NCBI GenBank assembly: GCA_019930625.1
Contig: CP082844.1
Coordinates: forward strand, 248,001-312,000
Reading direction: 5' to 3'
Source: Nocardia asteroides
GTDB lineage: Bacteria > Actinomycetota > Actinomycetes > Mycobacteriales > Mycobacteriaceae
DNA length: 64,000 bases
The notes below the pieces were generated by a model that saw only the letters and a list, made by a program, of their open reading frames with translations, had not been told where the DNA came from and did not search any database. The translations under genes and the position numbers were made by a program. Positions within the stretch are counted from its first letter, which is position 1. Each line of letters opens with the position of its first letter. Below are positions 22,001 through 30,952 of this stretch, in pieces.

Positions 22001-23968
22001 GACGGCCTCCGGAAAACGCCGCCGCACACTGGTTTCCGGCAGCGACGCGGCGTCCACGGAGTGACCGAGCTGGGCGAGCGGCTCACTGTCGAGCGCGTCG
22101 CGCAGCGGCGCGGCGGTCACGCGCAGACCGAAGTCGTAGATCCAGCGGTCGGGCCGGTCCGCCAGCGCGATGCGATAGGGCCGCTCGTCGACGACCTCCA
22201 CACCGAGGCTGTGCAGAACCGGCAGCACCCGGCTCAGCGAGACGCCCTCGCCCGCGACGTAGAGCGTGAAACGCCAATCAGCCGAAGCGGAATCGCCTTG
22301 GCGATAGAAATCGGTGTCGATCGTCCCGTCGGCCAACCGCTCCAGGCGCCGCAGATCGGTGAGCGCCTGCGCGGGCTCGCGCTCCTGCTGGTAGCTCGCC
22401 GGGAAGGCCGCCGCGTAGTCGCCGACCAGCGCCTGCGGCAGGTCGGACACGCCCGCGGCCTCGGCGACCAGGCGGTCGCTCCAGGTCCACGTCGTGGCCA
22501 GCAGCAGCTCCTGGATCCGCTCGCGATTGTCTTCGGAGATGTCGGCGGGCTCGGCTCCCGGCTTGCGGTGCACCGTGAAGTAGACAACGGCCAGCTCCGA
22601 TTCGGTGGCCCGCGCCGAATACGCGATCTGCTCGGCATCGAACTGCTCGCGCAGGATGTCGCCCATGCGCACGCGGATCTCGGTGGAGTAGCGGTCTCGC
22701 GGCATGTAGACCAGGCAGTAGATGGTGTCGCTGCGCGAATCGCGGCGGATGAACAACCGCACCTGCCGCCGCAGACCCAGATTCATGACGGCGGAGACGG
22801 TTTCGAACAGCCTGCGCGCGTCGCTGGAGAACAGCTCTACCCGCGGGAACGACTGCATCATCTCCAGCATGGCCTGCCCGGAGTACGAATTGAGGCCGAA
22901 GCCCGCCCATTCGATGACCTGCAGCACGCGCCGGGAGATGACCGGGATGTCGAGGATGTTCTCGTGTAAGCCCGCCACGGTGAAGGTGCCCACGAAGACG
23001 TGCTCGCCCTTGACCATCTTGACCGTGTCGCCCCAGGCCGCACGGCCGCTCGGATCGCTCGCCCCGTAGTCGGCCACGCTGATGAAGTACAGGTCCCGAG
23101 AGCCGGGCAGCAGCGAGTCCACCGAGCCGTTGGCCATGCGCAGGACCGTGCGCTTCGCGCCGACCACGGGCACGCTGATATCGGCGGCGGCGCCGTTGCC
23201 GAGGACCCCGAGCCCGGTGCCCGGCAGCTGCCAGGGCACGAAGTCGGCGTTCGCGCTCGGCGCGGAGCGGCGGAAGTGGTAGTAGCCGTAGCCGAGCGTG
23301 GTGAAGTGCCCGTCCGACAGCCAGCGCAGCAGCCCGGCGGTCTGCGGGATCTCCGCGTCCCCGGCCCACTGCGCGGCCTGATCGAGCTGGTCGGCGACGT
23401 TGGTGAGCACCTCGACCATGGTCGGCGTGTCGACGGCCACTCGGCGCAGGTCGGCCAGCAGCGGCGGCAACGCTTGTTCGATCCGGTCCACCAGTTCGTC
23501 GGACAGACCCGCGCCGAGCTGTACGTGAATCCACGACTCGCGCAGGGGCTTTCCCTCGGCGGCTCCGGCAGTCTCGGCCACGCCGTCGCGGGGCGCGATG
23601 GACAGCACCCGTCCGTCGGCGTCGCGCGTGACGTCGAACACCGGATGCACGACTTCGGTCACCGTCGCGCCGAGGCGGCGCAGCGCGGCGGTAACGGAGT
23701 CGACCAGCAACGGCATGTCGTCGTTGACGATCTGAATCGCGGCGCCGAGCCCCGCGCTGTCGTCCGGCCGGTAGACCCGGGTGGTCGCCGAGCCGGGCGC
23801 GCGGGTGGCCGCCAGCTCCAGATGCTGCCGGAAGATCCGTTCGGCCCGATCCGTGATCGCCGACGCCGAGGATCCGGGCTGGATCCACCGGAAGTAAGCC
23901 GCCTCCAGATCGGTCGGATCATCGCGGAACCGCTTCGGTGAAATCGTCTGCTGGGTGGTTGCCACCAT
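19025..23968 (-). CDS. gdh: NAD-specific glutamate dehydrogenase, large type
   Basis: A 1,647-residue enzyme that oxidises glutamate to 2-oxoglutarate and ammonium with NAD. The size and the catalytic GAKGGF lysine region near residue 865 identify the large (about 180 kDa) class. A long N-terminal regulatory region precedes the catalytic core, which includes SVARGGLRWSDR, GVGDMSGDVFGNGML and LWNGGIGTYIK; a helical C-terminal region follows. In mycobacteria this enzyme is inhibited by unphosphorylated GarA, the substrate of PknG. I chose the ATG at 23968 with GGGAAGG upstream; the 27 extra codons of the open frame would read through the promoter. The promoter carries the same spacer palindrome as ansP. 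Confidence 0.93.
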   Translation of the reverse strand: MVATTQQTISPKRFRDDPTDLEAAYFRWIQPGSSASAITDRAERIFRQHLELAATRAPGSATTRVYRPDDSAGLGAAIQIVNDDMPLLVDSVTAALRRLGATVTEVVHPVFDVTRDADGRVLSIAPRDGVAETAGAAEGKPLRESWIHVQLGAGLSDELVDRIEQALPPLLADLRRVAVDTPTMVEVLTNVADQLDQAAQWAGDAEIPQTAGLLRWLSDGHFTTLGYGYYHFRRSAPSANADFVPWQLPGTGLGVLGNGAAADISVPVVGAKRTVLRMANGSVDSLLPGSRDLYFISVADYGASDPSGRAAWGDTVKMVKGEHVFVGTFTVAGLHENILDIPVISRRVLQVIEWAGFGLNSYSGQAMLEMMQSFPRVELFSSDARRLFETVSAVMNLGLRRQVRLFIRRDSRSDTIYCLVYMPRDRYSTEIRVRMGDILREQFDAEQIAYSARATESELAVVYFTVHRKPGAEPADISEDNRERIQELLLATTWTWSDRLVAEAAGVSDLPQALVGDYAAAFPASYQQEREPAQALTDLRRLERLADGTIDTDFYRQGDSASADWRFTLYVAGEGVSLSRVLPVLHSLGVEVVDERPYRIALADRPDRWIYDFGLRVTAAPLRDALDSEPLAQLGHSVDAASLPETSVRRRFPEAVTAMWFGRAEVDGLNELVLRAGLHWRQVALLRAYAKYLQQAGFAYTFGNITRVLLNHPATARSLTDLFAAYFDPDGVGAEAADRAAEIAERVQAEIDAVVSLDIDRILRALFGLIEATLRTNYYRRDETGAALDYLSVKLNPHAIAELPKPRPQFEIFVYSPRVEGVHLRFGSVARGGLRWSDRLEDFRTEILGLVKAQAVKNAVIVPVGAKGGFVVKQPPAATGDPVADRQAFMAEGVACYRTFISGLLDITDNVDRATGEVLPPAQVVRRDGDDTYLVVAADKGTASFSDIANDVAQSYGFWLGDAFASGGSAGYDHKAMGITAKGAWESVKRHFREMELDTQSQDFAVVGVGDMSGDVFGNGMLLSEHIRLVAAFDHRHIFLDPDPDAARSFRERQRMFALPRSSWADYDTSLISPGGGVYDRSAKAIPVTPEVRAALDLPANVTTLSPPEMIKAILLAPVDLLWNGGIGTYIKASTETNAEVGDKSNDAVRVNADQLRVKVVGEGGNLGATALGRIEFCRAGGRMNTDALDNSAGVDCSDHEVNIKILLDAVVSSGELAVAERNPLLASMTDEVAELVMRDNISQNFRLGMSRADAAGMSGVHARMINDLEQRRGLDRELEALPTEAELARRAAEGTGLTSPELANLMAHVKLSLKSDLLAGDLLDSAAFASVLPAYFPAPLRERFASAIGRHPLRREIVATVVVNEMVDYGGITYAFRLAEEAGATTDDAVRAYKAAVEIFDLHALWESIRQTPMSTAARNELELETKRTLDRASRWLLSNRPQPIAIGADIARYRDGVRALSGQVPAWLTGYLTDDLAERSRRSISRGAPRELAEEVFGLIHRFPLLDVLDLAEIAERDPAEVAVLYYALNEHFQIERLLTAVGKLERGGRWRALARLAVREDLYDSLRSLTLDVLTATEPQDSTAEKIAYWESTNRSRLARAGASLAQIFAAETQDLAALSVAARQVRGMVSGGESTAVAPTVAG

Positions 23969-24020
23969 CGATCCGTTGCCTTCCCGAGAACTGCGCTCGT
24001 ACGTGTTTCGTACTTCACAT

Positions 24021-24049
24021 AACGTACCGCTGGATAACGGCACAATCAA
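24021..24049 (-). promoter_or_regulatory. gdh promoter with operator in the spacer
   Basis: Minus strand: TTGATT (24049-24044), 17-base spacer GTGCCGTTATCCAGCGG, TACGTT (24026-24021). The 14-base palindrome CCGTT-ATCC-AGCGG lies at 24027-24040. This is the same architecture as the ansP promoter. The start codon is about 50 bases further on. Confidence 0.75.
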
Positions 24050-24139
24050 CAGTGTAACAATAATTCGCTGCGGCCGACATCGGTTGCGTGCGTCCGGATC
24101 AGGGATTTTCTGCGGTCCGGCGGCGTCGGCGCTGCTATG

Positions 24140-24820
24140 TCAGCGGACCAGTCCCGCCCGGGACAGGAAGGTCTGCGCGGCCGTCCGACTGGCGAAGTTG
24201 CTCGTCTCCAACCGCAGACCGGTTCGGGTATCGGCGTACCAGACGGTTGCCGAGGGACCGATCGCTGCGTAGACGGGACCGTCGACCAGGGCGGAGCCGC
24301 CCGCGGCGCGCCATCGAGAAACGCTGTCCGCCAGGCGATCCTGTGGTAACAGCTCGGCGTAGAAGGTCATCTCCCGGCCGCCGGCTATACCGCCGAAAAG
24401 CATCGGGTCGGTGGCGCTGATGACGCATTTCTCCCGCTGCCCGCCCTCATCCAGCGGCTGACAGGTTGCCGCCGTTCGAAGCGAACCCGGCATTGAACGG
24501 GCCGGCGCGGTTCCCCCGATGCTCGACGGCAGCGACAGCGAACAGGAGCGGACGGCCAGGACCGCGGCCACGACCATCAGCAGCAGGACAGCGCCGACCG
24601 CCTGCCACTGCCAGCGCGGATACGCCTTGCCCACAATGCTTTTCGCCTCGCCGCCGACTTTCTCGACGACTTCGGCGACCTGGGCGGGCAGCTTCTCCCC
24701 CACGGATTTCACCGCGTCCACGGCCGCGCGCAGCGGCGCTCCGCAGTGCCCGCAGCGGGAATCCGCGCCGGTGTTGCGGTGCGAGCAGTACTGGCAGACC
24801 AGTTCGGGCAGCGTGGACAC
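24140..24820 (-). CDS. Zinc-ribbon, single-span membrane protein
   Basis: A 226-residue protein. An N-terminal zinc ribbon (CQYCSHRNTGADSRCGHCG, residues 9-27), an amphipathic helical stretch, one membrane segment (AVGAVLLLMVVAAVLAV near residue 80) and an extracytoplasmic domain of about 120 residues with two cysteines. GTG start; the upstream gene stops one base earlier (TGA-G-GTG), so translation is coupled. It is the last gene of the eccE operon. No family name is recognised, but its position implies a role with the ESX apparatus. Confidence 0.72.
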   Translation of the reverse strand: MSTLPELVCQYCSHRNTGADSRCGHCGAPLRAAVDAVKSVGEKLPAQVAEVVEKVGGEAKSIVGKAYPRWQWQAVGAVLLLMVVAAVLAVRSCSLSLPSSIGGTAPARSMPGSLRTAATCQPLDEGGQREKCVISATDPMLFGGIAGGREMTFYAELLPQDRLADSVSRWRAAGGSALVDGPVYAAIGPSATVWYADTRTGLRLETSNFASRTAAQTFLSRAGLVR

Positions 24821-24821
24821 C

Positions 24822-25868
24822 TCAGCGCCCCGTGATGACGATCGAGGCGATGGCGGTGGTGTTGACCGAGGGATCGCCTTTGGATTCCAGCACCGTGAGC
24901 ACGATCTTCGAGGCGCTCACCGCGGGCTCCATCTTGGTCACCACCAGAGTGCGTTGATCGAGGGTCGGCTGCGTGTAGACGGTCTTGGTGCCGTCGTCGA
25001 ACTGGTAGGAGACCCGGCTGACGGTACGGTACTTCGCCCATTGATCGGTACCGTCCGCGCTGATGTGATCCCAGCCGGGCACGATGCCGATCGAGTCGAT
25101 CTGATACGTCTTGCCCAGGTCGATGGTTATGACCTGACCGTCCACCTTGTAGGCGCGCACGCACGACCACGCCTTGCCCGTCTGCCCTCCGAAAGCGTCC
25201 ATCGCCGACGTGCTGCCGGGCGGGCACTTCGAGTCCGCGGACTTCGGCTGGATGATCGAGCTCGCAGGCGGCGCGGCCGAGGTCGCGGGCGCCGCGGAGG
25301 TCGGCGGCGGCGTGACGACCAGCAGCTGATCCTGCGCCGTCTTCTCCTGGCCGCCGGTGGTGACCAGAAGCAGTACCAGCAGCACGGCGACCACCGCGCC
25401 GACGATCAGGGCGACCCTGGGTTTGCGCAGCTGGACGAGCGCGTCCTTGGCGATCTGCTGTGCGGGTGCGAGCCGGTTGGCCTGCGGAGTCGCCGGACGC
25501 TCCGGCTCCGGCTCCGGCTCGGACGCGGTCGAACGCGCGGCGACCGAGGAGTAGTCGCTTCCCAAACCCACCGGGGGTGCGGTGTCCTGCGCCTGCCCGT
25601 TCAGCAGCGCGAGGATCCGTTCGCTCGCCCTCGGACCGTCACCGGTGCGCCGCCGCGGCGCGACCTCCTGGGGCTCCGAGTCGAGATCGGGCAACCCGAT
25701 CGACGCGGCGCCGAACCCCGCGCTGTCGCCGAACCCCGCGCTGTCATCGAATTCCGGACCACCGGAGGACGAGGCCGCGGAAGGCCCGAGCGAAGGATCG
25801 GACAGCAGCGCGTCGAGGACCGCACCTCGATGACGGAGAAAGACATCTCCCGGGTCCTCGGCGGGCAT
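24822..25868 (-). CDS. Membrane-anchored discoidin-like protein in the ESX operon
   Basis: A 348-residue protein. The acidic/Ser-rich cytoplasmic N-terminus has a short direct repeat (DSAGFG twice). One membrane segment (VALIVGAVVAVLLVLLLV near residue 140) and a Pro/Ala-rich linker follow. The outer domain of about 140 residues has the F5/8 type C (discoidin) pattern of a ligand-binding beta-sandwich (IDLGKTYQIDSIGIVPGW, VSRVSYQFDDG, ASKIVLTVLES). It could bind wall glycans or a secretion partner; this is inference. Immediately precedes the zinc-ribbon membrane protein in the operon. Confidence 0.7.
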   Translation of the reverse strand: MPAEDPGDVFLRHRGAVLDALLSDPSLGPSAASSSGGPEFDDSAGFGDSAGFGAASIGLPDLDSEPQEVAPRRRTGDGPRASERILALLNGQAQDTAPPVGLGSDYSSVAARSTASEPEPEPERPATPQANRLAPAQQIAKDALVQLRKPRVALIVGAVVAVLLVLLLVTTGGQEKTAQDQLLVVTPPPTSAAPATSAAPPASSIIQPKSADSKCPPGSTSAMDAFGGQTGKAWSCVRAYKVDGQVITIDLGKTYQIDSIGIVPGWDHISADGTDQWAKYRTVSRVSYQFDDGTKTVYTQPTLDQRTLVVTKMEPAVSASKIVLTVLESKGDPSVNTTAIASIVITGR

Positions 25869-25945
25869 GGTCGGATGGTATCCGGCCCGAGCCGCCCACC
25901 GGCGCCGACGCTATTCCCGCTGGAGAGAACAGCCGACCCGTCGGA

Positions 25946-26302
25946 TCAGCGCTTCTTCTCCTCGGTCACGAAGTACTCCGGCGGCACGTCGAACACCCGT
26001 GCCAGCGCGATCACCAGGTCCAGCCGCGGGATCGCGTCCCCGTGGATCAGCCGGTACAGGCCCGACTGCGACACCGGCACGTCCGGGTAGGCCAATTCCA
26101 GATGCTGCGCCAGCGAATAGAGCGTCAACGACCGCGTCGATCCGTCCTCGGTCGAGACGACTGATTCCGCGATCAGCTCCGACAACCGGCTCGAGAAGAT
26201 CGCCGCGGCCGCCTGTCTCGGGGTCAGCGCGTCCCCGGCGTCCTGATGAGGGAGATCGCCGCCATCGGAATGGGGGGTGTCCGCAACCACGGTGATAGAC
26301 AT
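25946..26302 (-). CDS. EspR-like helix-turn-helix regulator
   Basis: A 118-residue protein. Residues about 30-115 resemble the N-terminal helix-turn-helix domain of EspR, the ESX-1 regulator of M. tuberculosis: FSSRLSELIAES, then VSQSGLYRLIHGDAIPRLDL as the turn and recognition helix, then LARVFDVPPEYF, which matches the EspR ANFFRIKAAYF segment in layout. It lacks the longer EspR C-terminal dimerisation helices. ATG at 26302 with GGGAG upstream, 16 bases after the eccE stop, so it is in the ecc operon. A possible binder of the TTCCC palindromes in this window; untested. Confidence 0.7.
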   Translation of the reverse strand: MSITVVADTPHSDGGDLPHQDAGDALTPRQAAAAIFSSRLSELIAESVVSTEDGSTRSLTLYSLAQHLELAYPDVPVSQSGLYRLIHGDAIPRLDLVIALARVFDVPPEYFVTEEKKR

Positions 26303-26318
26303 TAACCGACCACTCCCA

Positions 26319-28040
26319 TCAGCTCACGCGACGGCCACCGGGTTGCGGAGGTGCAACCACGGATCCCGATGCCCCCGCACCATGCGGAGGCGGCCCGTCG
26401 ACGGTATCGAAATATCGTGTCTCGCCTCTCGGCTCGATGAGGTCAACCCGCACCGTGCGCATCGGAATGCTCACGTCCACTGCGGTCGCGCTGACCTGGT
26501 TGATCGCGAGATCGACCGCACGCCTGCGCGGACCGCCGGGCTCGCTGATGGTGACCGTGGTGTGCGCGCTCGACGCGCGCGGCGGTAGGTGGTCGAAGAC
26601 CGCGATGGTGGCCGGAGTCTCCGCCTCCGCACTGTGGTCACCCGTTTGCCCGGCACCGGGAGGGGCCAAGCGCATGGAGCGCGGGTCGCCGACCGCGGTC
26701 ACCAGCTGGCGCCAGTTGTCCGGTCGCGCCGAGTGGATCTCCACGTCCGCGCCGACCACCATGGCCCGGAGGATGATCTGCTGGGCGACCGGCAGGACGG
26801 CCTGCACGTCGATGGTGCGCCTGCGGGGGTTGTACCGGGCCGGGTCGAACAGCGGCAGGGCCAGGGTGTGGCGTGGCTGGCCGCTGATCGCGCCGAGGAT
26901 CTGGCCGTTCGGGCCGATCGCGATAGCCAGTTCGGCCACGAGATCCTCGGGCGCGATGTCGGCGCCGGACTCGAAGCCGCGCAAGGCGCGGACGGAGGCG
27001 CCGGTGGGCAACGAGGCCAGCAAGGCCGTGGACTGGTCGCCACCCAGTAGTCGCAGATACTCCGGAGGTTCTGTGGTCACGGCCGGACCGATGAACCGGA
27101 CCAGCGCGCGCGGACCGCTCGTGTCGGCGGTCAGGCTCACCACGAGGGTGGTTCGGCCGCGGTTCCAGGTCCAGCAGTCGCCCAGGCCCACCCCGCCCAG
27201 TTGGCTCCAGTCGATCAGGAAGCTGGTCACACACCGGCCGGGCACCGACGACTCCAGGTTGCTCCAGGTTTCCCGGAGATCGGAGAGCTCGACCCCGGCG
27301 TGCAGCAGCCGCGTGGCGTCTCGTAGCGCGTCCGCGGGCAGGGCGTGGGCGGCGATGCCGCGTTCACGCAGGCGCCCCGCGATCCGATGGGTGGCGCTGG
27401 CCAGTGCTTTGGGAGCGACCACCGAGCACGGGCCGCGCTTGCTCAGCGCCGCCAGGTTGCGTTCCTGGTCGAGCCGGACCACCAGCCAGGTCAGCCGGTC
27501 CCCGACCACCGGGTGGGAGCCGATCAGCTGGTCGTAGAGCATGCTGTAGCTACCGGTGGAACGGACCCGCTGACCGGTAGTGACGATGTCGATGTCGACC
27601 GAGATGCCGAACTGGTCCAGCATCGGCAGCAGCAGATCGACCGGAATGGTGTCCTCGGTGTAGAGCGTTCGCTCGCCGATGACCGTGGGCAGGTCCAGAT
27701 TGGGCGCGAGCTGGATCATCGCGATCAGCGTGGTGCCCGCCTCGTTGACGCCGCACACGCCCGCGGCGACCTGCACATCCCGGATTTCGGCGCGCTGTGC
27801 CCGTTCACGCGCCCGCGCGGTGCGGCCGCTTCGGTAGCCAGCCCAGTCGAGCAGCCAGCGCGCGCCGGTGCGTCCGTTCACCCGGACGGTCACCGTTGTC
27901 AGCAGGACCGTGACCACCACCGCGCTCACCCACCACGGCGTCTTGGCAGACAGGCCGACCAGCAGCGGGCTGCCGACGACGACGAAGGCGGCGAACGGAC
28001 CACGCTCGACGCCGGCGACCCGAACGCTCGGAAAGCTCAC
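26319..28040 (-). CDS. eccE: ESX core component EccE
   Basis: A 573-residue membrane protein of the ESX translocon periphery. Two N-terminal membrane segments (FAAFVVVGSPLLVGL and WWVSAVVVTVLLTTVTV, residues about 15-50) are followed by a large cytosolic domain. EccE stabilises the EccB-C-D complex in known ESX systems. The GTG at 28040 overlaps the mycP stop (GTGA). The open frame continues 329 codons upstream antisense-free of any EccE character, so the overlap decides the start. The C-terminus is Pro/Gly-rich. Confidence 0.87.
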   Translation of the reverse strand: MSFPSVRVAGVERGPFAAFVVVGSPLLVGLSAKTPWWVSAVVVTVLLTTVTVRVNGRTGARWLLDWAGYRSGRTARARERAQRAEIRDVQVAAGVCGVNEAGTTLIAMIQLAPNLDLPTVIGERTLYTEDTIPVDLLLPMLDQFGISVDIDIVTTGQRVRSTGSYSMLYDQLIGSHPVVGDRLTWLVVRLDQERNLAALSKRGPCSVVAPKALASATHRIAGRLRERGIAAHALPADALRDATRLLHAGVELSDLRETWSNLESSVPGRCVTSFLIDWSQLGGVGLGDCWTWNRGRTTLVVSLTADTSGPRALVRFIGPAVTTEPPEYLRLLGGDQSTALLASLPTGASVRALRGFESGADIAPEDLVAELAIAIGPNGQILGAISGQPRHTLALPLFDPARYNPRRRTIDVQAVLPVAQQIILRAMVVGADVEIHSARPDNWRQLVTAVGDPRSMRLAPPGAGQTGDHSAEAETPATIAVFDHLPPRASSAHTTVTISEPGGPRRRAVDLAINQVSATAVDVSIPMRTVRVDLIEPRGETRYFDTVDGPPPHGAGASGSVVAPPQPGGRRVS

Positions 28041-29395
28041 CGGCGCCTCCGCTTCACGGAGTTCAGGTGGCTGCCGGCCAACCCGAGCAGCACGGCCGCC
28101 AGGATGACGACGGTCGCGGTGACGGCGGGCCGTAGATCCTTCGGACGCGGCGGAGCCGGAATGGGCAGCGCCGCGGACTGGAACAGGCCCGCGGGTTGCT
28201 GCGGCGGCGTGCGGTAGCTCAGGGCGGCGAGCGGGTCGATCACGCCCGCGCCGACCGCGTTGTCGATGCCGCGCGCCGGAGCGTGCGCGCTGGCTTGGAG
28301 GCGGGCGGCGATCTCCCGCGGGGTTTCGTTGGGGAAACGCGACCGCAGCAAAGCGGCCACCCCGCTGACGTAGGCCGCGGCGAACGACGCGCCACCGACG
28401 GGCACGAGCTTGTCCGGTTCGCCGACACCGTTGATCAATCCACCGCCGCCGGGGCCGAGCGATTCGATGCCGGTCCCCGGGGCGGCGACCGAAACCCACG
28501 GTCCGGTGAGCGAATCCTGCATGGGTGCGCCGGTAGCTGTGGTGAATCCCACGGTGAGCACGTCGGCGCCGAACCAACCGGGCGTCGAGATGGTCTTCAC
28601 GTCGCGCCAATTGCGCGGGTCGGCAGGGCGAGTGGGGTCGACGTCCGGATTCTGCGCGCAGTTCGCGGCGCCCGCGCTGTTGCCCGCGCCCGCGACGATA
28701 AGCGCGCCACGGGCATGGACGGCATAGCCGATGGCGGCCGAGAGCATGGACTGGTCCACCTGCGCGTCCACTGGCATGCAGATAGGCAGCGACACTGTGA
28801 TCACGCCCGCGCCTTGGTTCGCGGCACGCGTGATCGCTCTGGCCAGCGTCCGGATTTCGATGGCCATCCGCTGGCTCTGATCGGAACTCGGTCGTTCGGG
28901 GATGAACGCGCCGGAACGAGTGCGAATGGAGATGATCCGCGAGTCCGGGGCCACACCGGCGAATCCGTCGGTGGGATCGGATGTCGCGCCGATGATTCCG
29001 GCGACCAGCGTGCCGTGCGCGTCGCAATCGGACAGTCCGTCGCCGCCGGCCGCCAGGTAGTCCCCACCGCCGACCAGGTTGGGCAAGCGCGGGTGGGGCT
29101 GCACTCCCGTGTCGATGACGGCGACGGTCACGCCGGCGCCCCGGCTCAGTGCCCTGGCGCGGCGCAGATCCAGCGCCAGTTCCGGTGGTGGAGTGCGGGT
29201 GAGGTCGCTGTCGGGCAAGACGCCCGCGGCCAGGCAGCCTTTATCCTGCTTCATCGGCTGTTCGGGCCCCGGCGGGTCGTCGGCGGGCGGCGAGCCCACT
29301 ATCACTTGGGGCGGTTCGAGCGCTACGGCGGGAGCGGCGGTGACGGCGAGCATCACCCCGGCGAGAACGGCCACAGCGGCGCTGCCGACCTTCAT
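28037..29395 (-). CDS. mycP: Mycosin, subtilisin-like ESX protease
   Basis: A 452-residue membrane-anchored serine protease. A signal peptide (VGSAAVAVLAGVMLAVTAAPAVA) is followed by a subtilase domain with the catalytic Asp in VAVIDTGV, His in CDAHGTLVAGI and Ser in GGASFAAAYVSG, plus the oxyanion region AGAGNSAG. A Pro-rich linker and one C-terminal membrane helix (TATVVILAAVLLGLAG) anchor it facing the periplasm. Mycosins are needed for ESX stability and trim some substrates. ATG at 29395 overlaps the eccD stop by one base (TGATG); the stop overlaps eccE. Confidence 0.94.
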   Translation of the reverse strand: MKVGSAAVAVLAGVMLAVTAAPAVALEPPQVIVGSPPADDPPGPEQPMKQDKGCLAAGVLPDSDLTRTPPPELALDLRRARALSRGAGVTVAVIDTGVQPHPRLPNLVGGGDYLAAGGDGLSDCDAHGTLVAGIIGATSDPTDGFAGVAPDSRIISIRTRSGAFIPERPSSDQSQRMAIEIRTLARAITRAANQGAGVITVSLPICMPVDAQVDQSMLSAAIGYAVHARGALIVAGAGNSAGAANCAQNPDVDPTRPADPRNWRDVKTISTPGWFGADVLTVGFTTATGAPMQDSLTGPWVSVAAPGTGIESLGPGGGGLINGVGEPDKLVPVGGASFAAAYVSGVAALLRSRFPNETPREIAARLQASAHAPARGIDNAVGAGVIDPLAALSYRTPPQQPAGLFQSAALPIPAPPRPKDLRPAVTATVVILAAVLLGLAGSHLNSVKRRRR

Positions 29396-30918
29396 CAGAT
29401 TCCTCGCATCGCGGTGTAGACGCCCATGATCCAGAACGCGATCACCGGCACCACCAGGATGAGTGCGTATTCCACCAGGTCGATGACGCGCCGGGTCACC
29501 GGAGACAGCCGTTTGCCCGGCAACCGGAGTGCCGCGAGACAAGCCGCGCACGCCGCCAAGGCCACCACCAGTCCGACCACAAGACGTGCGACCGGCGTCT
29601 CGTAGGCGCCGACCAGAACGAAACCGACGCCGCACACCGTGACCGCGGACCCCGAGATCAGCGCGATCGCCTGGACGCGATCCGGGTGCCAGCGCGCACG
29701 CATCGCCAGCAGTCCACCGAGTGCGGCGGCCATGACGATCTCGCGGATGCCACCGGGGCTGACCGCGGCACAGATCACCGCGGAGACCGCGAGCACGGTG
29801 GAGATCGCGGCGATCAGGCCGCGCAGGCTGGTCACCGCGAGCCGGGCGCGGCTTTCGATACCCGCCTCGGTGGCAAGACGCTGCTGCTCGCCGACCGCGG
29901 TGTGCTCGTCCCCCTCACGCACCGTCTCCGCGTCGAAAATGTCGGTCAACGTGTTCGGCGAGACCTCGGTGCCCGGATCGGGCAGATCCGGTGGCCGGAT
30001 GCGGGCGATGACCACGGCCAAGCGCGGCGCCATTGTCAGCAGCACGATCCCGACGAACGCCACACCGCCCGCGACCTGCCCGACCGAAAGATTCGCGTAG
30101 GTCAGCGGCAAGGCGGCGACGGTCAGCACGATGCCGAGCACGGTCACCGCCATCAAAGTCGCGATGCCCACTCCGCTCAACCGCATCATGGTGGCGGCGG
30201 CCACCGCGGCCACCACGGCTCCGGCCGCCAGGTTGGCCGCGGCGAACGGGCCGGGCTGGCCGTAGGCGGGCGGCACCAGCATCGCACCGCCCGCGAACAG
30301 CAGGGGCGTCGCCGCCAGCGTCAAGCCGAGGGAGAGCTTCGCCGGAGCGTCACGGCGGCGGGCCAGCGCGGCCGCGGCCCAGCACAAGCCGCCGAGCAGC
30401 AGGGCAGGCAAACCGCACCACAAGGCCGAACCTGTCATGGTCCACGACCAGGACAGCATGGCGGCCACCGCCGAGGCGCCGATACCGAGCGTGGCCAGCC
30501 CGACGATCGCGGCGGTGTTCGCGTCGAATTCGGCGAATTCGCGCTCGTTGATCAGCGCCAGGGCGTCGGTGATGTCCTCGACCACCGGCGTGAACACCTC
30601 CGCCGACTCGACCACCGACAGCATCAGCACGGTGCCGTCGGTGACGTCGTGGTCGTCCAGGCTGCGCCAGCGCGGAATCGGCGGCTCGCCGGGCCGCGCC
30701 AGGCTCCACTGGCCCTGCGGCGGGGTGAAGTCGACGCTCTCGTCGTCGATGGCCGAGGCCAGCACGACCAGCAGGTCGTCGATGAAGGTCTCGATGGTGA
30801 ACTTGGTAGGCACCACCACGTCGACCTGATAGGTGGAGACCATCACGGCGATCCGGGCCCGTGCGACCTCCGCTGACGGCTGCGTCCCGGCAGGCGCGGG
30901 CGCGACGGCGGTGCTCAT
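29395..30918 (-). CDS. eccD: ESX core membrane channel component EccD
   Basis: A 507-residue protein. The N-terminal ubiquitin-like domain (residues about 20-115; IAVMVSTYQVDVVVPTKFTI) is followed by about 11 membrane helices. EccD dimers form the barrel-like membrane part of the ESX translocon. ATG at 30918; the upstream espI-like stop is 34 bases away. The order eccD-mycP-eccE with overlapping ends is that of the ESX-3 type. Confidence 0.93.
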   Translation of the reverse strand: MSTAVAPAPAGTQPSAEVARARIAVMVSTYQVDVVVPTKFTIETFIDDLLVVLASAIDDESVDFTPPQGQWSLARPGEPPIPRWRSLDDHDVTDGTVLMLSVVESAEVFTPVVEDITDALALINEREFAEFDANTAAIVGLATLGIGASAVAAMLSWSWTMTGSALWCGLPALLLGGLCWAAAALARRRDAPAKLSLGLTLAATPLLFAGGAMLVPPAYGQPGPFAAANLAAGAVVAAVAAATMMRLSGVGIATLMAVTVLGIVLTVAALPLTYANLSVGQVAGGVAFVGIVLLTMAPRLAVVIARIRPPDLPDPGTEVSPNTLTDIFDAETVREGDEHTAVGEQQRLATEAGIESRARLAVTSLRGLIAAISTVLAVSAVICAAVSPGGIREIVMAAALGGLLAMRARWHPDRVQAIALISGSAVTVCGVGFVLVGAYETPVARLVVGLVVALAACAACLAALRLPGKRLSPVTRRVIDLVEYALILVVPVIAFWIMGVYTAMRGI

Positions 30919-30952
30919 GCCTCCGCCTCGATCGCTCGCTCACTACGCTCGC

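Noticed and set aside
19367..22969. 1,200-codon plus-strand ORF opposite gdh
   Set aside because: Antisense shadow of a long GC-rich gene; no domain and abnormal His/Arg content.
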